Shown here piece after piece: positions 33,085 to 42,182 of a stretch of DNA of 64,000 bases. The DNA lies in assembly GCA_041685625.1 (NCBI GenBank), contig JAWLFJ010000002.1, positions 30,077 to 94,076 of the forward strand. The letters are read 5' to 3'. Made by a program: the position numbers and the translations under genes. The notes under the pieces are model-generated. The model saw nothing but the letters and a program-made list of their open reading frames with translations. It made no database searches and had not been told where the DNA came from. Positions within the stretch are counted from its first letter, which is position 1; each line of letters opens with the position of its first letter. This DNA is from Albimonas sp041685625. Lineage in GTDB: Bacteria > Pseudomonadota > Alphaproteobacteria > Rhodobacterales > Rhodobacteraceae.

Positions 33085-33139
33085 TTTGCGACTTCGCAAT
33101 TCGCGGTTTCGCGGCTGCATAGTCTTCGCGACTTCGCTT
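33085..33139. promoter_or_regulatory. Probable PccR operator: repeated TTGCGA/TTCGC elements
   Basis: Within the pccR-pccB gap lie a dyad TTGCGA-CT-TCGCAA (33086-33099), then TTCGCGG (33100-33106), TTTCGCGG (33107-33114) and CTTCGCGACTTCGC (33124-33137). The clustering of five related half-sites between the regulator and its expected target indicates a cooperative operator controlling both genes. Binding by PccR is inferred from position. Confidence 0.6.
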
Positions 33140-33202
33140 ATCAATCGTTTCCTTCGCCGCGCGCCGCCTCTAGGTTGCCCCGCCGAAACGGAGGGACGCC
33201 GC

Positions 33203-34735
33203 ATGAAGCCCATTCTCGAGGAACTCGAGGCCCGCCGCGCCACCGCCCGCCTCGGCGGCGGCCAGAAGCGGATCGACGCGCAGCACGCCAAGGGCAAGCT
33301 GACCGCGCGCGAACGGGTCGAACTCCTGCTCGACGAAGGCTCCTTCGAGGAGTTCGACATGTTCGTCGCGCACCGCTGCACCGATTTCGGAATGGAGGAA
33401 CAGCGGCCCTACGGCGACGGCGTGATCACCGGCTGGGGCACGGTCAACGGCCGGCAGGTCTACGTCTTCAGCCAGGACTTCACGGTGTTCGGCGGCTCGC
33501 TCTCCGAGACGCATGCCGAGAAGATCTGCAAGATCATGGACATGGCGATGCGCAACGGCGCGCCGGTGATCGGGATCAACGACTCGGGCGGCGCACGCAT
33601 CCAGGAGGGAGTCTCGAGCCTCGCGGGCTACGCGGAGGTGTTCCAGCGCAACATCATGGCCTCGGGCGTGGTGCCGCAGATCTCTATGATCATGGGGCCC
33701 TGCGCCGGGGGCGCGGTGTACTCGCCGGCGATGACGGACTTCATCTTCATGGTCCGCGACAGTTCCTACATGTTCGTCACCGGACCCGACGTGGTGAAGA
33801 CCGTGACCAACGAGGTCGTCACCGCCGAAGAGCTGGGCGGGGCGCGCACCCACACCTCGAAGTCTTCGGTGGCGGACGCGGCCTTCGCCAACGATCTCGA
33901 GGCGATCGCGGAGGTGCGGCGGCTGATCGACTTCCTGCCCCTGAACAACCGCGAGAAGCCGCCGATGCGGCCGTTCTTCGACGATCCGGGCCGGGTCGAG
34001 GCCAGCCTCGACACGCTGGTGCCGGACAATCCGAACAAGCCCTACGACATGAAGGAGTTGATCCTGAAGGTCGCGGATGAGAGCGATTTCTACGAAATTC
34101 AAGGCGATTACGCGAAGAACATCATCACCGGCTTCATCCGGATCGAGGGCGAGAGCGTCGGCGTGGTGGCCAATCAGCCGATGGTGCTGGCCGGCTGCCT
34201 CGACATCGACTCGGCGCGCAAGGCCGCGCGGTTCGTGCGGTTCTGCGACTGCTTCAACATCCCGATCCTGACCTTCGTCGACGTGCCGGGATTCCTGCCG
34301 GGGACGAGCCAGGAATACGCCGGGATCATCAAGCACGGGGCCAAGCTGCTGTTCGCCTACGGCGAGGCGACGGTGCCGAAGGTGACGGTGATCACCCGCA
34401 AGGCCTATGGCGGGGCCTATGTGGTCATGGCCTCCAAGCATCTGAGGGGGGACGTGAACTACGCCTGGCCGACCTCCGAGGTCGCGGTGATGGGGGCGAA
34501 GGGGGCGGTGGAGATCCTCTACCGCTCCGAGCTCGGCGATCCCGAGAAGGTGGCGCAGCGGACCAAGGACTACGAGGATCGGTTCGCGAATCCCTTCGTG
34601 GCGGCGGAGAAGGGGTTCATCGACGAGGTGATCATGCCGCAGTCGACCCGCCGGCGCGTGGCGCGGGCCTTCGCGGCGCTGCGCAACAAGAAGCTCGAGA
34701 ATCCGTGGAAGAAGCACGACAACATTCCGCTCTAA
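33203..34735 (+). CDS. pccB: Propionyl-CoA carboxylase beta subunit (carboxyltransferase)
   Basis: PccB transfers CO2 from biotin to propionyl-CoA, giving methylmalonyl-CoA. The 510-residue protein has both carboxyltransferase halves: the acyl-CoA-binding half with INDSGGARIQEG and GPCAGGAVYSPA oxyanion hole, and the biotin half with FVDVPGFLPGTSQE and TRKAYGGAYVVMASK. It ends NPWKKHDNIPL, the usual PccB tail. ATG 33203 is preceded by GGAGGG. pccA is 3.8 kb downstream rather than adjacent, separated by small genes, a layout common in Rhodobacterales. Expected to be induced by PccR. Confidence 0.97.
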   Translation: MKPILEELEARRATARLGGGQKRIDAQHAKGKLTARERVELLLDEGSFEEFDMFVAHRCTDFGMEEQRPYGDGVITGWGTVNGRQVYVFSQDFTVFGGSLSETHAEKICKIMDMAMRNGAPVIGINDSGGARIQEGVSSLAGYAEVFQRNIMASGVVPQISMIMGPCAGGAVYSPAMTDFIFMVRDSSYMFVTGPDVVKTVTNEVVTAEELGGARTHTSKSSVADAAFANDLEAIAEVRRLIDFLPLNNREKPPMRPFFDDPGRVEASLDTLVPDNPNKPYDMKELILKVADESDFYEIQGDYAKNIITGFIRIEGESVGVVANQPMVLAGCLDIDSARKAARFVRFCDCFNIPILTFVDVPGFLPGTSQEYAGIIKHGAKLLFAYGEATVPKVTVITRKAYGGAYVVMASKHLRGDVNYAWPTSEVAVMGAKGAVEILYRSELGDPEKVAQRTKDYEDRFANPFVAAEKGFIDEVIMPQSTRRRVARAFAALRNKKLENPWKKHDNIPL

Positions 34736-34763
34736 GTCCCTGAGCGGACGGGAGGATGCGGCG

Positions 34764-35165
34764 ATGACGAAGATGTGGAAGGGCCAGGCGTTCACGATCG
34801 ACCGGGCCGATGCGAGCCCGTTCGAGGGCCGGGGGCTTCGGGCGTTCTTCGAGTATCGGGATCTGGGGATCGCCGGCGCCACCCAAGGGAAGTTCGGCGC
34901 GCATGTGATCCGTGCCGTGCCGGGCATGGAGAGCCCGGCGACGTGGCATGTTCACGACCTCGAATTCCAGATGGTCTACGTGCTGAAGGGCTGGGTCGTC
35001 TTCGAATACGAAGGCGAGGGCGAGCATCTTCTTCGGGCCGGCGGTTGCGTGCTTCAGCCGCCGGGCATCCGTCATCGCGAGGTTCGGCATTCCGACGATC
35101 TGGAGCTGATCGAGATCGTCTCGCCGGCCGAATTCGCGACCGAAGAGGTCGAGGCGCCGGCGTGA
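34764..35165 (+). CDS. Cupin-domain protein
   Basis: A 133-residue single-domain cupin. Motif 1 reads TWHVHDLEFQMVYVLKG (about 61-77) with H62, H64 and E67 as metal ligands; motif 2 reads GGCVLQPPGIRHREV with H104. Such proteins range from sugar isomerases to dioxygenases and sensors, so no reaction can be named. It lies 28 bases after pccB and overlaps the RidA gene (GTGA), so it belongs to the pcc operon. A role in protecting or modifying a reactive acid or imine intermediate together with RidA is conceivable but speculative. Confidence 0.82.
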   Translation: MTKMWKGQAFTIDRADASPFEGRGLRAFFEYRDLGIAGATQGKFGAHVIRAVPGMESPATWHVHDLEFQMVYVLKGWVVFEYEGEGEHLLRAGGCVLQPPGIRHREVRHSDDLELIEIVSPAEFATEEVEAPA

Positions 35166-35560
35166 GCCTTCCGCAATTCCATATGGTTCAAGGGGCTCCG
35201 CGTCCCGTCGCGCCGTTCTCCCATGCCGTCGAGGTCGACGGCTGGGTGATCCTGACCGGGCAGATGCCGACGGATCCCGGCGATCCCGACGCGCCGCCGC
35301 CCGAGGGCGTCGCCGCTCAGACGGATCGGGTGATGGAGAACTTGCGCCTCGTTCTCAGGGGGTTGCGGCTCGATCTTGTGCATCTGGTTCAATGTCGCGC
35401 GTACCTGACGGCCTTCGATCGGGATTATGCCGATTTCAACCGGTGTTATGAGAGCTTCTTCGCGCCCGGACGGCTGCCGGCGCGGACCACGGTGGGGGTG
35501 ACGGCCCTCGCGGTGGGCGCGCTGGTGGAGATCGACGGGCTGGCGAGGCGGCCGGGATGA
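35162..35560 (+). CDS. RidA family (YjgF/YER057c/UK114) protein
   Basis: RidA proteins hydrolyse reactive enamines and imines released by PLP enzymes. The 132-residue sequence begins GTG 35162, overlapping the stop of the cupin gene by four bases, and has the core VDGWVILTGQMP and LPARTTVGVTALAVGALVEID; the arginine in PARTTVGV is the substrate-carboxylate binder of active members. Spacing and overlap place it in the pcc operon. Its physiological link to propionate metabolism is unknown, although 2-aminocrotonate and threonine dehydration connect imines with propionyl-CoA formation. Confidence 0.85.
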   Translation: MSLPQFHMVQGAPRPVAPFSHAVEVDGWVILTGQMPTDPGDPDAPPPEGVAAQTDRVMENLRLVLRGLRLDLVHLVQCRAYLTAFDRDYADFNRCYESFFAPGRLPARTTVGVTALAVGALVEIDGLARRPG

Positions 35561-35640
35561 CGGGCGCCGGCGGACGTCTCGGAACGGGGCGAGCCATGCG
35601 CGAGGCGCATGGCCTGTGCCGAAACGACGGCGCCGCAGAC

Positions 35641-35794
35641 GTGCCGCAGGCGTGCACCGGGCGTCGGCCATCCGTGCATATGATGTCGGCCTTTCGTCGG
35701 CCCTTCATGCGCCGATCTTATGCCGCCGGTCTGCCCTCGGTGCGGCGTGCGTCGGCCGCGGGTCGGCCCGCCGTGCGCCGCCTGTCGGACCTCG
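35641..35794. repeat. Tandem array of degenerate 11-nt units, copy B
   Basis: Fourteen consecutive 11-nt units run in one register from 35641, for example GTCGGCCATCC (35663), GTCGGCCTTTC (35685), GTCGGCCCTTC (35696), ATGCGCCGATC (35707), GTGCGGCGTGC (35740) and GTCGGACCTCG (35784). Two or three looser units precede it. The unit is the same as in the array at 1184-1348 (GTSSGMCNTYC). It fills the 274-bp gap between the RidA gene and the next small gene. Open frames through it are by-products of the repeat and show no protein family. Confidence 0.75.
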
Positions 35795-35834
35795 GCGCCC
35801 CGGCTTCGCGGCGCCGCCGTTGCGGGAGGCGGGC

Positions 35835-36224
35835 GTGAGCGCGCGCGGATGGCGGACGGCCGAGACCGGGGCGGCGACGAGCCTTTCGCGCGACGGCGCG
35901 CCGGCGGACGCGCCGCTCGCCGCGGCGACGGGCGCCTGGGCGGCGCCGCCGGCGAAGGATCCGGGGCGGTTCCGGGCCGCGCTGGCGCATCAGGTGCGGC
36001 AGGATCTCTGGCGCGCGCTGAGGACGGTGCGCGGCTTCGCGCCGGTGGTCTCGGTCGCCGCCGGGACGGACGGGCGCGTCGAGGTGGAGGCGGGCGGACG
36101 GCTCGTCGCCGGCACCGGGGCGCGCCGGCAGGTGGAGGCGGCGGCGGCGGCGCTGCTCGCCGATCCGGCGCTGCGCCGTCGCTGGACGCGCCATGCGCTT
36201 CGCCGGGCGGGAGGGCCGGCATGA
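35835..36224 (+). CDS. Small hypothetical protein of the pcc region
   Basis: A 129-residue protein starting at GTG 35835 with GGGAGG five bases upstream. The N-terminal 45 residues are Ala/Gly/Pro-rich and probably disordered; the C-terminal part (FRAALAHQVRQDLWRALRTVRGFAPVV, VEVEAGGRLVAG, ARRQVEAAAAALL) looks like a compact alpha/beta domain with a helical end. No family is recognised. Similar small proteins occur beside pccB/pccA in Rhodobacterales by my recollection. The frame upstream of the GTG runs into the 11-nt array and is not counted as coding. Confidence 0.55.
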   Translation: MSARGWRTAETGAATSLSRDGAPADAPLAAATGAWAAPPAKDPGRFRAALAHQVRQDLWRALRTVRGFAPVVSVAAGTDGRVEVEAGGRLVAGTGARRQVEAAAAALLADPALRRRWTRHALRRAGGPA

Positions 36225-36350
36225 CGCGGGCCGGAGCGTCGGGAGACGGCTCGCCGCCCTCTGCGCGGCGCCGCGTCGCGGGGGCGTTGGACGGCGCGGC
36301 GGCGAGGGCTAGCTCGTGGCGCTCGGAGGCTGCGACCGACGAGGTTCCCC

Positions 36351-36602
36351 ATGGCGCGCAAGGATTACGATCCGAACCGGCTGGCCCGCTTCGTGATCCG
36401 GCATTCGGCGAACGGCGTCGCGGCGGGCTGGACGATCCTGCTGGCGTTCCTCTGGCTCGACATCGGGGGGATCGGGACGCTGGTGCGCGAGGCGGCGCAG
36501 CGCGAGCTGATCACGGCGATGATGGCGGGGGCCTTCGGGGTGACCTTCGGGCTGGTCGGCCTCGTCTGGGGCGTGCTGGTGATCCTGCCCGAGGAGGACT
36601 GA
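36351..36602 (+). CDS. Small two-helix membrane protein
   Basis: An 83-residue protein with an N-terminal charged segment (ARKDYDPNRLARFVIRHSANG) followed by two hydrophobic stretches, about 24-46 (AAGWTILLAFLWLDIGGIGT) and 55-79 (MMAGAFGVTFGLVGLVWGVLV), and a short acidic tail. It is likely an inner-membrane protein with both ends in the cytoplasm. No family or function is known to me. It lies 126 bases after the preceding small gene and ends 38 bases before the stop of the opposite-strand porin gene. Confidence 0.7.
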   Translation: MARKDYDPNRLARFVIRHSANGVAAGWTILLAFLWLDIGGIGTLVREAAQRELITAMMAGAFGVTFGLVGLVWGVLVILPEED

Positions 36603-36640
36603 GGTCCGGCGCCCCGGGGCGCGCCGGACCCCGGCCGACG

Positions 36641-37945
36641 TCAGAAGTTGACCTGCACGGCGGTCTGGAGCCGCAGGTTGTCGCCGTCGAGGCCGTCGGC
36701 GTTCTCGCGGCGGCCGTAGAGCGCCTCGAGCCCGAGGGTGACGCGCTCCACCGGGCGCCAGAACAGGCTGGCGTGGACCGACTGGAGGTTGTCGAGGTCG
36801 TCGGGGCCGAAGGTGTCCTCCACCTGGTAGTGGCCGAAGGTGAGGCCGGCGGCGACCTGCGAGCTGATCGCCTGGCTGACGCCGGCGACGGCGCCCCAGC
36901 TCTCGATGGTTTCGAGGCCGCCGGAGGCGTTCACGAAGGCGTCCTGGCCGAAGCCGTCGACGATGTAGCGCCCGACGCCGTCGCCGTAGGTGAAGGAGCC
37001 GAGGAGCTTGCCCCCCTCCCAGAGCGCGATGTTGCCGGAGGCGTTGACGCCCCAGGCGAATTCCTCGTCGTCGCTTCCGCCGGTGGGGGAGGAGAGCACG
37101 CGGCCGACGCCGGCGAGCTTCGCGAGGCCCCAGTCGTCCTGCCAGATGCCGGCGAGCACGGCGTCCGGCGCGACGTCCACGCCGGCGCGGATGCCGACGT
37201 TGACGCTTTCGGCGAAGATCCCGGCGTCGTTCCGGCCGGTGAACTCCGAGTTCTCCAACGAGGCGGCGAGGGTCAGCTTCTCGTTCACCGGATGGGTGTA
37301 GCGGAACTGCGCCTGCCGGATGAAGGGGATGCCGACCGGGCCCTGGAAGTCGACCGTGACGGGGTAGCTCTCGATCGGCATGAACAGGGTCCAGAACTGG
37401 CCGGCCCCGATCGGCCCGACCTCGGCATAGGCGTGGCGGAGCCGGAAGGGGGTGGAGTTCGAGAAGGCCTCGTTGCCGCCGCCGCCGAAGAAGTCGCCTT
37501 CGATCAGGGTGTTGACCGGTCCCCAGTCGCTCGGCGTGCTGGTGCGGATGTTGAAGCGCGTCTGCCGGGCATGGGCGCGGAAGCGCGATTCCTCGTCGCC
37601 GCCGGGCACGATGTTCCCGACGTTGCCGGTGTCGCCGAGCGAGTGGCTGGTGTCGAAGATGGCGTCGGCCTTGACGTAGCCGCCGATGGTGACGGAGGTG
37701 TCCGAGCCCGGCAGCTTGAAGCTTCCGGGCGTGTCGCCGACGCGGACCGCCTCGCGCTCGATCCCGTCGCGGGTTTCGGCCTGGTCCGTCTCGAGTTGCT
37801 CGAGACGCTCCTGCAACGCCTCGAGCTGCTGGCGCAAGAGGGCGATCTCCTCCTCGGACGCGGCGGCCGGCGCGGCCGCGCCGGCGGGGAGGAGGGCGGC
37901 GAACGCCGGCCGCGCGAGTCCGCGGGAACGGGCATGTCGTCTCAT
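36641..37945 (-). CDS. DcaP-like outer-membrane porin
   Basis: A 434-residue predicted porin. The ATG at 37945 follows GGGAGGAAAC; an Ala-rich signal peptide (LARPAFAALLPAGAAAPAAAS) leads to a short N-terminal coiled coil (EEEIALLRQQLEALQERLEQ), as in the DcaP trimeric porins. The barrel region alternates polar and hydrophobic residues and includes TIGGYVKADAIFDTSHS, TRFNIRTSTP and AYAEVGPIGAGQFWTLF, and ends in aromatic F (VQVNF), the Bam recognition signal. DcaP porins take up dicarboxylic acids, which would suit a propionate/C4-acid gene region, but this is inference. It is on the opposite strand inside the pcc region, and divergent from the lipoprotein gene. Confidence 0.8.
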   Translation of the reverse strand: MRRHARSRGLARPAFAALLPAGAAAPAAASEEEIALLRQQLEALQERLEQLETDQAETRDGIEREAVRVGDTPGSFKLPGSDTSVTIGGYVKADAIFDTSHSLGDTGNVGNIVPGGDEESRFRAHARQTRFNIRTSTPSDWGPVNTLIEGDFFGGGGNEAFSNSTPFRLRHAYAEVGPIGAGQFWTLFMPIESYPVTVDFQGPVGIPFIRQAQFRYTHPVNEKLTLAASLENSEFTGRNDAGIFAESVNVGIRAGVDVAPDAVLAGIWQDDWGLAKLAGVGRVLSSPTGGSDDEEFAWGVNASGNIALWEGGKLLGSFTYGDGVGRYIVDGFGQDAFVNASGGLETIESWGAVAGVSQAISSQVAAGLTFGHYQVEDTFGPDDLDNLQSVHASLFWRPVERVTLGLEALYGRRENADGLDGDNLRLQTAVQVNF

Positions 37946-38154
37946 CGTCTGTTTCCTCCCGAAGCGTATGCGGCGATTTGCCGCGTTCATCAGCTTGGTG
38001 GGAAAGTGGCCGAAAGCGGATTCACGGTTCGGTCGCGGGACTTCACCGGCGCGTGGCGACTCGCCGCCGGACGGTCACGGCGGCTTGAGGAAAGGGGAAC
38101 GCGGCCGTCGGCTCCGCGTTGGCGTGTGGACGAACACGGCGACAGGAGTTCGAC

Positions 38155-38394
38155 ATGCGACCCTTCAGGATCCCTCTCGCGACGCTCGGCCTCGGCGCGG
38201 CGCTCGCGCTCGCCGGCTGCGGCGACACCACGGGCGAGCGCGCCGTTTCCGGCGGCGCCATCGGGGCGGCGACCGGCGCGGCCGGCTCGGCCGTCACCGG
38301 CGGCTCGGTCGGCACGGGCGCGGCGGTCGGCGGCGCGACCGGCGCCGTCGTGGGCGCCGTCACCGACGAGGACGACATCGATCTGGACGACTGA
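38155..38394 (+). CDS. Small glycine-zipper lipoprotein
   Basis: A 79-residue lipoprotein. The signal peptide ends with the lipobox LALAGC, so C22 would be acylated. The mature part is a Gly/Ala-rich zipper (GGAIGAATGAAGSAVTGG, GAVVGAVTDEDD) with an acidic tail, comparable to SmpA- or YMGG-type membrane-associated proteins. GACAGGAG precedes ATG 38155. Its position between the porin promoter and pccA suggests an envelope role, otherwise unknown. Confidence 0.75.
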   Translation: MRPFRIPLATLGLGAALALAGCGDTTGERAVSGGAIGAATGAAGSAVTGGSVGTGAAVGGATGAVVGAVTDEDDIDLDD

Positions 38395-38520
38395 GGCCGG
38401 CGGGGGCGCGCGCACGCGCCCCGGTCCCGCCTCGCGTCATGTTTCGGACGGTCGGCGCGGACCCCGCGCCGGCCGTCCTTTCACGTCAGGCCGCCCCGCG
38501 GGCGGCGCGAAGGAGGGACG

Positions 38521-40521
38521 ATGTTCGGCAAGATCCTGATCGCCAACCGGGGCGAGATCGCCTGCCGCGTGATCAAGACGGCGCGGCGCATGGGCATCAA
38601 GACGGTCGCGGTGCATTCGGACGCCGACGCCGCCGCGCTGCACGTGCGAATGGCCGACGAGGCGGTGCATATCGGCCCGCCGCCGGCGTCCGAGAGCTAC
38701 ATCGTCATCGACCGGATCCTGAAGGCGGTGAAGGAGACCGGCGCCGAGGCGGTGCATCCGGGCTACGGCTTCCTGAGCGAGCGCGCGGAGTTCGCCGAGG
38801 CGCTGGAGGCGGCCGGGGTCGCCTTCATCGGCCCGCCCAAGGGCGCGATCGAGGCGATGGGGGACAAGATCACCTCCAAGAAGCTGGCCGCGGAGGCCGG
38901 GGTCTCCACCGTGCCGGGCTACATGGGGCTGATCGAGGACGCCGAGGAGGCGGTGCGGATCGCCGAGGAGATCGGCTGGCCGGTGATGATCAAGGCCAGC
39001 GCCGGGGGCGGCGGCAAGGGCATGCGCATCGCCTGGGACGCGCAGCAGGCGCGCGAGGGTTTCCAGTCCTCGAAGAACGAGGCCAAGGCGAGCTTCGGCG
39101 ACGACCGCATCTTCATCGAGAAGTTCGTCACCCAGCCGCGGCACATCGAGATCCAGGTGCTGGGGGATTCGCACGGCGACGTGATCTATCTGGGCGAGCG
39201 GGAATGCTCGATCCAGCGGCGCAACCAGAAGGTGATCGAGGAGGCGCCCTCGCCGTTCCTCGACGAGGCCACGCGCAGGGCCATGGGCGAGCAGTCCGTC
39301 GCGCTGGCGAAGGCCGTCGGCTACACCAGCGCCGGGACGGTGGAGTTCATCGTCGACGCGGAGCGCAACTTCTATTTCCTCGAGATGAACACGCGGCTGC
39401 AGGTCGAGCATCCGGTGACCGAGCTGATCACCGGGATCGACCTGGTGGAGCAGATGATCCGGGTGGCGGCCGGCGAGAGGCTGTCGCTGACGCAGGACGA
39501 CGTGCGGCTGAACGGCTGGGCGATCGAGAGCCGGCTCTACGCCGAGGACCCCTACCGCAACTTCCTGCCGAGCATCGGGCGGCTGACGCGCTACCGCCCG
39601 CCGGAGGAGGTCGCGACGGAGACCCATGCGGTGCGCAACGACACCGGCGTCTTCGAGGGCGGCGAGATCTCGATGTTCTACGATCCGATGATCGCCAAGC
39701 TCTGCACCTGGGCGCCGACGCGCAAGGCCGCGATCGAGGGGATGCGCGACGCGCTCGACGCCTTCGAGGTGGAGGGGATCGGGCACAACCTGCCGTTCTG
39801 CCAGGCGGTGATGGAGCATCCGCGATTCGTGAGCGGGGACATCTCCACCGCCTTCATCGAGGAGGAGTACCCGGAGGGCTTCGCGGGGGCGCCGGTCTCC
39901 GAGGACGGGTTGAAGCGGCTGGCGGCGGCGGCGGCGGCGATGAACATGATCGTCGAAGGTCGCGCGGCGGCGATCTCCGGCGCGATGCGCAACCACACGC
40001 GGCGGGTCGATCCGCATTGGGTGGTGAAGCTCGGCGGCGAGAGCTTCGCGGTCGAGACGCTGGAGGGGCCGGACGGGGCCTGGGACGTCTCGCTCGACGG
40101 GGTGACCTGGCGGGTGGAGACCGGCTGGAAGCCGGGCATGACGCTGGTGCGCGCCACCGTCGGCGGCGTGGCGCTGACGGCGAAGGTGACGCTGGGCGCC
40201 GGAGGCGCGCGGATGCGTTGGCGGGGGGCGGATCTCAGGGTTCGGGTGATGACCCCGCGGCAGGCCGAGCTCGCGGCCAGGATGCCGGAGAAGGCGCCGC
40301 CCGACACCTCGCGCATGCTGCTCTGCCCGATGCCGGGACTGATGGTGTCGGTCGCCGTGGCGGAGGGCGAGGAGGTGCAGGAGGGTCAGATCCTCTGCAC
40401 GGTCGAGGCGATGAAGATGGAGAACGTGCTCAGGGCCGAACGCCGCGGCACGGTGGCGAAGATCAACGCCGAGGCGGGGGCGAGCCTGGCCGTCGACGAC
40501 GTCATCATGGAGTTCGAGTGA
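38521..40521 (+). CDS. pccA: Propionyl-CoA carboxylase alpha subunit (biotin carboxylase + biotin carrier)
   Basis: PccA carboxylates its own biotin at the expense of ATP. The 666-residue protein has the biotin carboxylase domain (about 1-450; KILIANRGEIACRVI, GGGGKGMRIAW, ECSIQRRNQKVIEEAP, EMNTRLQVEHPVTE), a linker BT domain that binds PccB, and the carrier domain at the C-terminus with biotinylated K632 (EAMKMEN). Length is typical. It is 127 bases after the lipoprotein gene and may have its own promoter. Together with PccB it forms the alpha6-beta6 holoenzyme. Confidence 0.97.
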   Translation: MFGKILIANRGEIACRVIKTARRMGIKTVAVHSDADAAALHVRMADEAVHIGPPPASESYIVIDRILKAVKETGAEAVHPGYGFLSERAEFAEALEAAGVAFIGPPKGAIEAMGDKITSKKLAAEAGVSTVPGYMGLIEDAEEAVRIAEEIGWPVMIKASAGGGGKGMRIAWDAQQAREGFQSSKNEAKASFGDDRIFIEKFVTQPRHIEIQVLGDSHGDVIYLGERECSIQRRNQKVIEEAPSPFLDEATRRAMGEQSVALAKAVGYTSAGTVEFIVDAERNFYFLEMNTRLQVEHPVTELITGIDLVEQMIRVAAGERLSLTQDDVRLNGWAIESRLYAEDPYRNFLPSIGRLTRYRPPEEVATETHAVRNDTGVFEGGEISMFYDPMIAKLCTWAPTRKAAIEGMRDALDAFEVEGIGHNLPFCQAVMEHPRFVSGDISTAFIEEEYPEGFAGAPVSEDGLKRLAAAAAAMNMIVEGRAAAISGAMRNHTRRVDPHWVVKLGGESFAVETLEGPDGAWDVSLDGVTWRVETGWKPGMTLVRATVGGVALTAKVTLGAGGARMRWRGADLRVRVMTPRQAELAARMPEKAPPDTSRMLLCPMPGLMVSVAVAEGEEVQEGQILCTVEAMKMENVLRAERRGTVAKINAEAGASLAVDDVIMEFE

Positions 40522-40599
40522 GGCGCGGGCGCGTGGGTCCGGCGGCGCGGAGCACGCCGACCGGGCAGGGTGCGGCCGCCGCGGCCGGAGGCGGGCGCG

Positions 40600-41025
40600 T
40601 CAGCGTCCGACCTCCTGCTTGCGCAGCGGCAGACGGTCGATCAGGCGGATGATCTGGTCGGCGCCCTGCGGCGCCGGGCGGCGGAGCTTGACCTCGCCGT
40701 CCTTGCCGACGAGCAGGACGTTGAAGTCGTGCGGGCGGAACTTCTTGCGCAGCGGCGTGGTGTCGGTGCGCGAGGGGCCGGGCGTGGTGTCGGTGAGGAT
40801 GACGACGTCGCGTTCCTCGAGATCCTCGCGGCGCTCCTCGAGTTCGCGCATCTGCTGGCGGAAGCGCGGGTCGTTCTCGGACTGGGCGAAGACGATGACG
40901 AGACGGTTGACCCAGAGATGTTCGGCGAGCGGGTCGAGCTCGGCCGCGACCGCAGGGGCGATGCGGGGCGCGAGCGTGGCTGCGGCGAGGCCGAGGATCA
41001 GGGCGCGGCGGTCGGGTGAGGTCAT
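40600..41025 (-). CDS. DUF4174-containing exported protein
   Basis: A 141-residue protein with an N-terminal signal (RRALILGLAAATLAPRIAPAVA; the RR pair could make it a Tat substrate) and a thioredoxin-like DUF4174 domain (LVIVFAQSENDPRFRQQ, RDVVILTDTTPG, VLLVGKDGEVKLR). No redox-active Cys pair is present. Family members often occur near pcc genes in Rhodobacterales in my recollection, with no known role. It converges with pccA and is divergent from the sulfotransferase-like gene. ATG 41025 has AAAGGAG upstream. Confidence 0.78.
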   Translation of the reverse strand: MTSPDRRALILGLAAATLAPRIAPAVAAELDPLAEHLWVNRLVIVFAQSENDPRFRQQMRELEERREDLEERDVVILTDTTPGPSRTDTTPLRKKFRPHDFNVLLVGKDGEVKLRRPAPQGADQIIRLIDRLPLRKQEVGR

Positions 41026-41172
41026 GGTCGCTCCTTTCGCCGCCGGACGTGGGGCGGTCGCGCGGCCTGGCGAGGGGGGCGCGGCGCGGCGCCTCTACGG
41101 GCCGCAAGGACTTGGCGCCTTGCGGCCGAGGATGCAACGGTGTGCGACAGGGTGCGCGCGGGGAGGCGCGGC

Positions 41173-42182
41173 ATGGACGTGGTGATCCATCTTGGCGCGC
41201 ATCGCACCGGGTCCACCGCCCTGCAACGCTCCCTCGCCACGGGAGCGGCGCGGCTGGAGGCCGCGGGCCCGCGCTACGCCCGCCGCGAGGCGATGCGCCG
41301 GCCGCTGCACGTGGCCATGCTGGCGGCCGAGGCGCGCGGGCCGGTCGGGCGCGGGGCGCGGTCGGCGGCGGCGCGGGCGCTGCGGGCCTGGGCGCGGCGG
41401 CAGGAGGCTGCGGGCGTCTCCGGCCTGATCCTCTCGGAGGAGGAGCTCCCGGGCGTGATGGACGACTGCCTGACCGGCGAGGGTCCCTATCCGCGCGCGG
41501 CGCGGCGGCTTTCATTGCTGGCCGAGGCCTTCGCGCCCTGGCGGATGCAGGCGGCGGCGCTGCGCGAGCCGGCGGGCTGGGTCGCCTCGACCTGGGGTTA
41601 CTCGGCCTCGCGCCGGGATCCGCGGCGGCGGGACCGCCGGAACCTCGCGGCGGTGCGCCGGGGCTGGCTCGAGGGCGGGCGCGGCTGGAGCGCCTTCGCC
41701 GCCGACGTGGCCGGGACCTTCGACGGCGCGAGCTTCTGGCGCGCGGATCTCTACGCCGCGGCGCCGCGCCGGGTGCACCGGCTTCTGGCGGGCGAGGCGG
41801 GCGCGGGGCTGCGCCAGATCGGCGGCGCGACGACCAAGCCGGGTCCGACGGCCCCGGCGATGGCGGAGCTGGAGCGCCTTCGGGCGGACGCGCGGCGGAT
41901 CCCGCGCAGCGTGCTGACCGCGGTGCTGCAGCGGTTTCCGCCGGGCGCGCATCCGAAGTTCGACCCCTGGAGCGCGGAGGAGCGCGCCGTCCTCGCCGCC
42001 CGTTGGGTCGAGGAGATGGCGGCGATCCGCGCCCGGGGGCTGACCGTGCTCGCGCCGCCCGGGCCCGGCGCGGCGCAGGGCGACGAAGATCGGGCTGGCG
42101 CGGATGCGCGCGGCCTCACCGACGGCGCGGATGCGCGCGAGACACGGGACCGCGCCGAGGCGCGGCTTAAAGGAGGATCGGC

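Noticed and set aside
28480..33381. Apparent 1633-residue fusion of the molybdenum subunit with upstream sequence
   Set aside because: The frame is open only because of GC richness. The conserved start MPKDFGIG at 30852 with its ribosome site, and the coxS and pccR genes in other frames, define the true boundaries.
35557..35838. Possible 93-residue gene over the second 11-nt array
   Set aside because: The translation follows the repeat period and has no ribosome site or family similarity; treated as repeat DNA.
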